Shown: piece after piece, positions 1-4,831 of the stretch
How positions within the stretch are numbered: position 1 is the first letter of the stretch
Layout: each line of letters starts with the position of its first letter
NCBI GenBank assembly: GCA_023252395.1
Contig: JAJPDY010000073.1
Location: forward strand, 1 to 6,269
Direction of reading: 5' to 3'
From: Nitrososphaera sp.
GTDB taxonomy: Archaea > Thermoproteota > Nitrososphaeria > Nitrososphaerales > Nitrososphaeraceae
Length of the DNA: 6,269 nt
Notes under the pieces: generated by a model
Seen by the model: the letters and a program-made list of their open reading frames with translations, nothing else
Told to the model about the DNA's origin: nothing
Database searches by the model: none
Made by a program: the position numbers and the translations under genes

Positions 1-24
1 GGTTAAAATTTTTAGCTCTATTTC

Positions 25-32
25 CTAAATAC
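25..32 (+). promoter_or_regulatory. Candidate TATA box (BoxA) for the first gene
   Basis: CTAAATAC lies about 28 bp upstream of the TTG at 56, the spacing at which archaeal TBP/TFB would start transcription at or next to that codon. An AT-rich stretch at 4-13 is a second possibility. The match to the archaeal BoxA consensus is only fair. Confidence 0.4.
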
Positions 33-55
33 TTGCACTCCAGCTAGTACGGCAG

Positions 56-316
56 TTGTCAAGGCAAGACGTGATCGATTGCACGCGCAAGAGACGAGCA
101 CTTGAGCAGAGCCTGACTCTGCTAGGCGAGCCCTCAAAGAAGACCCTCTTAGCATGCCTCAGCAATGAATTTGGCATCTCGCTTGCCCATGACTGCCCGT
201 CTGTAAAGAAAATAGAAAAAGCACTCACCGCCATCTTGGGCAATGGAGCTTCTATCATAATGACAGAGTTTCACAGACAGCTTGAGCAACTAAATTCTAA
301 GCCAAGCCGTAGGTAA
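56..316 (+). CDS. Small helical protein, possibly NitrOD5-like output domain
   Basis: The gene encodes an 86-residue, mostly helical, soluble protein with no membrane segment and no catalytic motif. A core of about 60 residues (roughly 14-76) has the order helix, LLGEPSKKTLL, short turn, FGISL, KKIEKALTAILGNGAS, IIMTEFHRQLEQL. From memory this resembles the small thaumarchaeal output domain called NitrOD5, found alone or attached to signalling modules, whose function is unknown; the assignment is tentative. The start is uncertain. TTG at 56 is preferred because a TATA-like element sits 28 bp upstream; GTG at 71 is the alternative and would remove five residues. An in-frame stop at 26-28 bounds the frame. 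The stop lies 40 bp before the aminotransferase start on the same strand, so the two may be co-transcribed, but nothing links their functions. Confidence 0.62.
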   Translation: MSRQDVIDCTRKRRALEQSLTLLGEPSKKTLLACLSNEFGISLAHDCPSVKKIEKALTAILGNGASIIMTEFHRQLEQLNSKPSRR

Positions 317-356
317 TGCCTCAGCGAGGTATGGTTAATACGGGCGCAGAGTAACT

Positions 357-1604
357 ATGGATGTGAAAAGCAGGATTGTCTCCGAGCCGCCAGGACCTAA
401 TGCCAAGCGCATAATTGATGTTGTGAAAAGGAACTGCTACGATTCCACGTTTACCTACCCGCTTGTGATTGCAGACGGGAATGGGTGCATGCTGCAGGAT
501 GTTGACGGAAACTCGTTCCTTGATTTTACCTCAAACATTGGCGCCTGCCCGATTGGGTACTCGCACCCGGAAATAATGGAAGTTCTTGCAGAATATTCAA
601 AAAACGGCGCCCACAAGATCGCCGGTCAGGATTTTTACTGCAAAGAACATGCCGAGATGTCCTCGCAGGTTGTGTCGATACTTCCTGAAGGGTTCAAAGC
701 CTTTTTCATAAACAGCGGCGCGGAAGCGGTAGAGAATGCGATCAAGATAGCGTACAGGAAAATGTCAGCAAGCACCCCCTCAATGTTGCCCGGCGTATCA
801 TGCGTCAACGCTTTCCACGGCAGGACGCTTGGGGCGCTCAGTTTCACCTTTAGCAAGCCGGTGCAAAAGAAGGGATACCCTGAGCTGCCTGTCCTGAGAA
901 TCAAGTTCTGCACTTCTGACGACGATCCAGAAGTGGATGCAGTTGAGAAACTACTTGCAGAGAACAAGGTCGCATTCATCATAAGCGAGGTGGTGCAGGG
1001 AGAAGGCGGTTACAACATCGCAAGCAGCCGGTTCATGCAGAACCTCCGGCGCTGCGCCGACAAGTATGGAGTCCCACTGATCCTAGACGAGGTGCAGTCA
1101 GGGATGGGAAGAACCGGCAAGTGGTGGGCCTTTGAGCACTATGGCATCAGGCCGGACATAATGAGCGCCGCAAAAGCCCTGCAAGTAGGGATGGCGGCCT
1201 ATGACACCAAGCTTGACCCGGGCGAGCAGGGCGCACTCTCTAGCACATGGGGCGGAGGCAGCAGAATCGACATGGCAGTTGGTGCTAAAATCATCGAAGT
1301 CATCAAAAAGGACAGGCTACTCCACAATGCGTCTGTCATGGGCGAGAAGCTCAGAAGAGGGCTGGACGAGCTGCGCCAAAAAAACGGCAGCCTAGTTGGC
1401 GTCAGAGGTCTGGGGCTCATGATAGGGATCGAATTTGACACAAAGCAGAGCAGGGACGCAAAGCTGGTGCAGGCATTCAAGAAAGGCTTGCTTTTGCTGC
1501 CAGCAGGGCAGAAGGCTATGAGGGTGATACCGCCCCTTGTGATAACAGAAGAGGAAGTGCATGAAGGGTTGGAACTGATGAGTAAAGTGCTGTCGTCCGG
1601 CTAG
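357..1604 (+). CDS. Class III PLP aminotransferase (lysine 6-/4-aminobutyrate-type)
   Basis: This is a 415-residue cytosolic, fold-type I PLP enzyme of normal length for the GABA/ornithine/lysine aminotransferase family, moving the terminal amino group of an omega-amino acid to 2-oxoglutarate. Visible landmarks are NSGAEAVE at 119-126 (PLP phosphate loop), FHGRTLGA at 153-160, EVVQGEGG at 211-218, DEVQSG at 244-249 with Asp244 contacting the pyridine nitrogen, Lys273 in AAKALQVG as the Schiff-base lysine, and STWGGG at 296-301. The usual AKGLGGG-P stretch is replaced by AKALQVG. Together with STWGGG, DM..AKIIEVI and LLPAGQ...IPPL this recalls L-lysine 6-aminotransferase more than ordinary GabT; substrate choice between lysine, GABA, 5-aminovalerate and ornithine is not settled. 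No Shine-Dalgarno is seen. TTAATA at 335-340 is too close to ATG 357 for a standard promoter, so read-through from the upstream gene is possible. The stop overlaps that of the convergent dehydrogenase. Confidence 0.93.
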   Translation: MDVKSRIVSEPPGPNAKRIIDVVKRNCYDSTFTYPLVIADGNGCMLQDVDGNSFLDFTSNIGACPIGYSHPEIMEVLAEYSKNGAHKIAGQDFYCKEHAEMSSQVVSILPEGFKAFFINSGAEAVENAIKIAYRKMSASTPSMLPGVSCVNAFHGRTLGALSFTFSKPVQKKGYPELPVLRIKFCTSDDDPEVDAVEKLLAENKVAFIISEVVQGEGGYNIASSRFMQNLRRCADKYGVPLILDEVQSGMGRTGKWWAFEHYGIRPDIMSAAKALQVGMAAYDTKLDPGEQGALSSTWGGGSRIDMAVGAKIIEVIKKDRLLHNASVMGEKLRRGLDELRQKNGSLVGVRGLGLMIGIEFDTKQSRDAKLVQAFKKGLLLLPAGQKAMRVIPPLVITEEEVHEGLELMSKVLSSG

Positions 1605-2827
1605 TATGCCCGATAGTCGTCACCAAGGATTTGCGACGCTATCTTTAGCTCGAGCACTTCGTTTGCCCCTTCATAGATGGTAGTCGCCCGGGAATCAAGA
1701 AAGTGCCTTGCCACCCTGGCAGTCTTTCTATAGCCAAACGACCCAAATACTTGGACTGACCTGTTTGCCGATTCAAAGGCGCAGTTGGTCGCATGGAACT
1801 TGGCCATCGCTGCAAGTGAATCTGCCTCGTTTCTGAGGGCAGAGTATTCTTTGTTGCTCCTGCCGAGCTTGGACAGCCAGTCGCGCTCTTGCTTTATGCC
1901 TTCAACGTACTCGTGGAGCTTTTGCCTCGCTGCAGCCGCCCTATAGACCAGCCAGCGCGAGCTCACAATATTGACGGCGATTCTTGCGATATGCTCCTGT
2001 ATCAATTGCTTCTTGGCAAGGGGCGAGCCGTGCTGCTCCCTTACTTTTGTATGCGCGATGCATTCATTCAGACAGTCCTTCATTATCCCTATAGAGCCGG
2101 CTGCAACGCTGAGCCTGCCGTCTATCAGCGCGCTGTACGCGATGTTGAGTCCCTGTCCCTCTTTTCCAAGCAGGTTTTCCTTTGGGACGATGCAGTTGTC
2201 AAAATAGACCTCTGCGTTTTTGACGGTAAGCAGGCCAATCTTGTTTCTCATCTCTTCAGTCCTCAGTCCAGGCAGGCCGCGCTCTATAATGAATGCAGAA
2301 ATTTTCCCGCTGGCGTCTTTAGCAAAAGTCGTCATGGTGCCTGCAAACGTGCCGTTCCCAATCCAGTGCTTTTTACCCTTCAGCACATAATCGCCGCCTT
2401 TTTTTTCAAATTTTGTGGTCATGGAAGCAGGGTCGCTTCCGGCGGCCGGCTCTGTAAGCGCAAAGGCCATCACGCTTTTCCCGCTTGTAGTGTCCGGCAG
2501 GTATCTCTTTTTTTGCTCCTCGTCCGCCCAACCCTGCAGTACAAGCTGGCCTATTGAAGTGTGGGCGGAGAAGAACGTCCTAAGCGACGCGCCCTCTTCC
2601 CCTATCCTCTCAATCGCCAAGGCGTAGGTCAGCATGTCATAGCCGAGGCCGCCATACTTTTTTGAAATTGGGCACCCAAGCATTCCGATTTTGCCAAACG
2701 CCGGCACAACTCTGTCATTGAGCCTTTCTTCAAGGTAGCATTTTTCCTCATAATCGCGAATAGACTGGCATGCGGCATCAACCTTTTGCAAAAATCTGCT
2801 CTGCTTCACAGAGACTTCAAAGTTCAT
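1601..2827 (-). CDS. Acyl-CoA dehydrogenase, glutaryl-CoA-dehydrogenase-like
   Basis: This 408-residue FAD flavoenzyme oxidises an acyl-CoA at the alpha-beta bond. Family signatures are FALTEPAAGSDPASM (122-136), WIGNG (155-159), the FAD-binding REQHGSPLAKKQLIQ (263-277), and the C-terminal IYEGANEVL with Tyr385-Glu386, Glu386 being the expected catalytic base. Arg83 and Ser87 in SLRTFFSAH align with Arg94 and Ser98 of human glutaryl-CoA dehydrogenase, which hold the substrate's far carboxylate; FkbI-type dehydrogenases also carry this Arg. A charged helical insertion of about 28 residues (roughly 304-334) precedes MAKF and explains the extra length over the usual 380. ATG 2827 is chosen because MNFEVSV starts the family's N-terminal helix; the frame runs open to 2965, but that part would lie inside the divergent MaoC gene and looks non-coding. 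True substrate unknown; a dicarboxylic acyl-CoA is inferred. Confidence 0.93.
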   Translation of the reverse strand: MNFEVSVKQSRFLQKVDAACQSIRDYEEKCYLEERLNDRVVPAFGKIGMLGCPISKKYGGLGYDMLTYALAIERIGEEGASLRTFFSAHTSIGQLVLQGWADEEQKKRYLPDTTSGKSVMAFALTEPAAGSDPASMTTKFEKKGGDYVLKGKKHWIGNGTFAGTMTTFAKDASGKISAFIIERGLPGLRTEEMRNKIGLLTVKNAEVYFDNCIVPKENLLGKEGQGLNIAYSALIDGRLSVAAGSIGIMKDCLNECIAHTKVREQHGSPLAKKQLIQEHIARIAVNIVSSRWLVYRAAAARQKLHEYVEGIKQERDWLSKLGRSNKEYSALRNEADSLAAMAKFHATNCAFESANRSVQVFGSFGYRKTARVARHFLDSRATTIYEGANEVLELKIASQILGDDYRAY

Positions 2828-2856
2828 CTGTGCAAGATTGGAATAATGCTGCACGG

Positions 2857-2864
2857 AATTATCT
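2857..2864 (-). promoter_or_regulatory. Candidate BoxA for the acyl-CoA dehydrogenase gene
   Basis: The minus strand reads AGATAATT here, centred about 33 bp before ATG 2827, which would give a transcript with a leader of only a few bases. The CTTTTATA complement at 2877-2884 is a better sequence match but would leave a leader of about 27 nt. The choice is open. Confidence 0.35.
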
Positions 2865-2876
2865 GGAGCGTGTAGG

Positions 2877-2883
2877 TATAAAA
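2877..2883 (+). promoter_or_regulatory. TATA box of the MaoC-like gene
   Basis: TATAAAA is centred 27 bp upstream of ATG 2907, so transcription should begin at or within a base or two of the start codon (leaderless mRNA). Read on the other strand it is CTTTTATA, close to the archaeal BoxA consensus, so it may also serve the divergent dehydrogenase gene. Confidence 0.65.
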
Positions 2884-2906
2884 GCCAGCCTATCGGCATT
2901 GGCTGC

Positions 2907-3359
2907 ATGAGGTTTGAGGATTTTGAAGTCGGCCAGACATTTGCAGCATCTATTGTGATAACCAAGTCCGACTTTGACAGCTATATTTCATTTGCAAGGA
3001 CTAAAAACATCCTCCACGAAAACCCCGAGCTGGCAGAGAAAGAAGGGATCAAGGGCATAATGCTGCCGGGAAGATCCATAATAGCGAGGGCAGAGGGCGA
3101 GATGACGCGGCTTGCAGCATTCTCTGACTGTATCATGCTTCTCTACGGCATGGACGGAGACTCCGCTTGGAGCAACAGGCATACGCGGTTTTTAGGCGAA
3201 GTTTATGCGGGAGAAGAGCTTTTGGTGAAATACACTGTATCTGAAAAGAAAGAGGACAAGGGCTACGGCATACTGGCCATCGACTATGAAATTACAAGAG
3301 CGCGGGATGGCAAGCTGGTTGTAGTGTCGCGCAAGAATCTGTACAGGATAAAGATGTAA
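2907..3359 (+). CDS. MaoC-like hotdog-fold protein with altered hydratase motif
   Basis: This is a 150-residue single hotdog domain, the usual length for stand-alone MaoC/(R)-enoyl-CoA hydratase proteins, which add water to trans-2-enoyl-CoA. The N-terminus FEDFEVGQTF and the strand pattern TRFLGEVYAGEELLVKYTV (93-111), then DYEI...DGKLVVVSRKNLYRI, are typical. The hydratase-2 motif F-x-x-x-GD-x-NP-x-H-x5-A is degraded: residues 29-43 read FARTKNILHENPELA. His37 and the H-x5-A spacing survive, but the stretch is about two residues short and the catalytic Asp is gone. The HG that normally follows is Pro54-Gly55. It may therefore be an altered hydratase, a thioester-binding protein or an inactive partner. 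The start is fixed by the TATA box 27 bp upstream. The gene is divergent from the acyl-CoA dehydrogenase, which suggests shared acyl-CoA metabolism. Confidence 0.87.
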   Translation: MRFEDFEVGQTFAASIVITKSDFDSYISFARTKNILHENPELAEKEGIKGIMLPGRSIIARAEGEMTRLAAFSDCIMLLYGMDGDSAWSNRHTRFLGEVYAGEELLVKYTVSEKKEDKGYGILAIDYEITRARDGKLVVVSRKNLYRIKM

Positions 3360-3485
3360 ACCCGCAGACTAGTACGGACGACAGAGAGACACATTTCGAG
3401 CCTAAACCCATCGTGCGCCCCACGCCAGCCGTTTCGTCCACGGGGAATCTTTATTGTCCTTGATGCTTTATTAGCAGCGACTAGA

Positions 3486-3504
3486 ATTGTTCGTGTAGAA
3501 CAAT
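3486..3504. promoter_or_regulatory. Perfect 7-5-7 inverted repeat, candidate operator
   Basis: ATTGTTC-GTGTA-GAACAAT is a perfect 7-bp dyad with a 5-bp spacer. It ends 12 bp upstream of the TTATAAT box of the zinc-ribbon gene, that is, just upstream of the expected BRE. The size and position fit a homodimeric winged-helix or HTH regulator better than a terminator, since no T-run follows on either strand. Confidence 0.5.
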
Positions 3505-3516
3505 CAAAGCCACTTC

Positions 3517-3523
3517 TTATAAT
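3517..3523 (+). promoter_or_regulatory. TATA box of the zinc-ribbon gene
   Basis: TTATAAT is centred 25 bp upstream of ATG 3545, placing the transcription start at or beside the start codon. It supports the reality of the short gene that follows. Confidence 0.55.
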
Positions 3524-3544
3524 CTCGCGGACTAAAAACAACAT

Positions 3545-3688
3545 ATGCTTCATTGCCCTTATTGTGGCTCGCAGCTGTCTGAACATATTGAAGGGGGCTT
3601 TATTGCGTCATCCAATAGGTGGAAGTGCGACAGCTGCATGATCTTGTACCGGATCCGCGATCTAAAGAAAGCGATTCTTACCGTTTGA
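3545..3688 (+). CDS. 47-residue zinc-ribbon protein
   Basis: ATG 3545 opens a 47-residue frame ending at TGA 3686-3688. The protein has two zinc knuckles, Cys4-x2-Cys7 (CPYCG) and Cys28-x2-Cys31 (CDSC), 20 residues apart. They flank a short sheet-forming stretch with Trp26, as in rubredoxin-like zinc ribbons, and a basic tail follows (RIRDLKKA). It probably binds one zinc ion; DNA, RNA or protein binding cannot be told from sequence. Support for a real gene is the intact C4 set, a well-placed TATA box and the dyad before it, all within a gap otherwise unexplained. The stop lies 7 bp before the stop of the convergent 66-residue frame. I do not recognise a named family. Confidence 0.72.
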   Translation: MLHCPYCGSQLSEHIEGGFIASSNRWKCDSCMILYRIRDLKKAILTV

Positions 3689-3692
3689 AAAA
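3688..3692 (-). terminator. T-run terminator candidate for the 66-residue gene
   Basis: The minus strand reads GTCTTTTTC with five T residues beginning 4 nt after the TAG stop of the 66-residue frame, the U-rich 3' end typical of archaeal termination. It overlaps the last base of the convergent zinc-ribbon stop codon. Confidence 0.4.
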
Positions 3693-3695
3693 GAC

Positions 3696-3896
3696 CTAGG
3701 CGCTTTGCGTGTTGTCTGTCTGCCCTGCGTTTTCCAAGTTTTCCGAAGGCGATTGCTTTGGATTTGAAATCCTGCCCTTGACCTGAACAGGCTCTGTGGG
3801 ATCGGCTTTTCCCAGTGGAGGCTCGGGCGTCTGCTCTATGTTGGTCTTGCCTTTTGGATTTTGGGTGCTACGCTCCACCTCTGGAGATTCGCTCAT
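3696..3896 (-). CDS. Hypothetical 66-residue disordered hydrophilic protein
   Basis: The predicted 66-residue product is rich in Pro, Glu, Gln, Asn, Ser and Lys. It has no Cys, His, Phe, Trp or Tyr and no hydrophobic segment, so it should be intrinsically disordered and cytosolic. No family is recognised. Support for a real gene is contextual: ATTATTAG on the minus strand lies 26-27 bp before ATG 3896, a T-run follows the stop within 4 nt, and the frame fills the space between two other genes. The composition could also arise by chance in a non-coding stretch, so the call is moderate. It starts 39 bp downstream of the AN1/M50 protease stop on the same strand and could be partly co-transcribed with it. 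Confidence 0.5.
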   Translation of the reverse strand: MSESPEVERSTQNPKGKTNIEQTPEPPLGKADPTEPVQVKGRISNPKQSPSENLENAGQTDNTQSA

Positions 3897-3918
3897 GGCA
3901 AGTACTGACTAACATCTG

Positions 3919-3926
3919 CTAATAAT
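3919..3926 (-). promoter_or_regulatory. Candidate BoxA for the 66-residue gene
   Basis: Minus-strand ATTATTAG lies 26-27 bp upstream of ATG 3896, which would give a leaderless transcript. It sits 10 bp beyond the stop of the upstream protease gene. Confidence 0.4.
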
Positions 3927-3935
3927 GTTGCATGT

Positions 3936-4763
3936 CTAAAAGAACCTTCTCAGAAATCCTATAGTTCCGCCGCCTGTAAGCAAGTCGCCACCGATGAAAA
4001 GCCCTATCGCCGCGGCCATGGTCAGCACCCAGACGATCTTGTTCCATCCAAAAATCTTTTGCCCGTCAAGGCCCAGAAAAGGTATCATGTTAAAGAGAGC
4101 GATAAAGCCGTTGAAACTTACGCCTACCAGCAGGATGGATCTTGTAAAACCAATTGCATCAAGCATCAGGTAGGAAACGAGAAAACCGGTTCCCATTGCC
4201 AAGTTTGTCAGCGGACCTATCCACGAGACCTTGCCGCTGCGGCTATGGCTCAGGTTGCCGCTGACCCACACTACACCAGGAGCTATGAATTTGAATGGAA
4301 AGAAAGGGAGCGCCGATATTGCGGTCATTACGGCTCCATAAAATAATACTCGGAATTCTGCCCATGCCCGGTAGAATTGCGCTAGAAACTTGTGGCCAAG
4401 CTCGTGTATGATAAATGCGCTTATGAAAATTACAAGAATGTCCCACTGAAATTGGAAGCGGTAAAAAGACATGCCCACGACAGTTACAAGGACTGTAGCG
4501 ATAAACAGGTGGAGCACCTCGGTCCTTGAAAACCTCAGATAGATGGTGTTTTTGAGCGTAGATTTTATGCGCTCCTGAGGCGTCCCTGCCCTGCCCTGTA
4601 TGCGCTCTAGAAATTCTTTGGCCCTGGCAGGCTGTTCCTGAAAATCGCGCATAAAGACGCAGCTGTGGTTAGGGGGCAGCCTGTGGACAGAGCAAAACAT
4701 GCCTCCGCAATAGCGGCACTTGAACGGTATTGCTTCTTCAGTGCCGCACAAGTCACAGCGCAT
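3936..4763 (-). CDS. AN1 zinc finger fused to M50 (site-2 type) membrane metalloprotease
   Basis: This 275-residue protein joins a cytosolic AN1 finger to an intramembrane zinc protease. The finger is complete: Cys3-x2-Cys6-x9-Cys16-x2-Cys19-x4-Cys24-x2-His27-x5-His33-x-Cys35. A charged linker (about 38-80) leads to some six hydrophobic segments, near 84-100, 107-125, 138-166, 181-203, 207-230 and 243-260. HELGH at 120-124 supplies the two zinc His and the catalytic Glu121. FNMIPFLGLDG at 224-234, with Asp233, is the second motif that completes the zinc site, and IGPLTN at 182-187 is also typical of archaeal S2P homologues. No PDZ or CBS domain is seen. Such enzymes cut membrane-spanning helices; the finger may recruit cytosolic partners. 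The start is supported by a TATA-like box about 31 bp upstream. The gene upstream on the same strand encodes a single-span membrane protein. Confidence 0.92.
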   Translation of the reverse strand: MRCDLCGTEEAIPFKCRYCGGMFCSVHRLPPNHSCVFMRDFQEQPARAKEFLERIQGRAGTPQERIKSTLKNTIYLRFSRTEVLHLFIATVLVTVVGMSFYRFQFQWDILVIFISAFIIHELGHKFLAQFYRAWAEFRVLFYGAVMTAISALPFFPFKFIAPGVVWVSGNLSHSRSGKVSWIGPLTNLAMGTGFLVSYLMLDAIGFTRSILLVGVSFNGFIALFNMIPFLGLDGQKIFGWNKIVWVLTMAAAIGLFIGGDLLTGGGTIGFLRRFF

Positions 4764-4790
4764 TCTTTAATGCAATATACGCTGCGATCA

Positions 4791-4798
4791 TTATTAAA
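4791..4798 (-). promoter_or_regulatory. Candidate BoxA for the AN1/M50 protease gene
   Basis: Minus-strand TTTAATAA is a good BoxA match centred about 31 bp before ATG 4763, giving a leader of only a few bases. GTATATTG at 4773-4780 is too close to the start to serve. Confidence 0.5.
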
Positions 4799-4831
4799 TC
4801 AAGACGCCATCTTTCAATAAATAGGCAGACA

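Larger units (their letters stand above)
3360..3544. other. Intergenic region between MaoC-like and zinc-ribbon genes
   Basis: This 185-bp gap is the longest without a gene in the window. Its first 80 bases are unremarkable. T-rich blocks at about 3449-3473 (CTTTATTGTCC, GCTTTATTAG) could end the MaoC transcript. The remainder holds the dyad at 3486-3504 and the TATA box at 3517-3523. No RNA gene is apparent. Confidence 0.5.

Noticed and set aside
25..258. 77-residue open frame on the minus strand
   Set aside because: It lies opposite the first small gene, has no domain, and its promoter is less convincing.
335..340. TTAATA as TATA box of the aminotransferase gene
   Set aside because: It is centred only 19-20 bp from ATG 357, so transcription would begin inside the coding region unless the real start were GTG 363; too weak to call.
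1889..2557. 222-residue open frame on the plus strand
   Set aside because: It is fully antisense to the acyl-CoA dehydrogenase, with no recognisable domain and shadow-like composition.
2828..2965. N-terminal extension of the acyl-CoA dehydrogenase frame by 46 residues
   Set aside because: It crosses the divergent promoter and 59 bp of the MaoC-like gene, and its sequence does not look like the family's N-terminus. Met at 2827 fits family length and start.
44..3376. CTAGTACGG present at 44-52 and again at 3368-3376
   Set aside because: Many 9-bp matches are expected by chance in 6 kb, and the two copies have different contexts and no shared flanks.
3409..3421. Small hairpin CGTG-CGCCC-CACG after the MaoC-like gene
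   Set aside because: The stem is only 4 bp, it has no T-run, and there is nothing to suggest a terminator or RNA gene.
3284..3586. 100-residue open frame on the minus strand
   Set aside because: It runs antisense across the MaoC 3' end, the intergenic dyad and the zinc-ribbon start. It is Arg-rich with no domain, and better genes explain both flanks.
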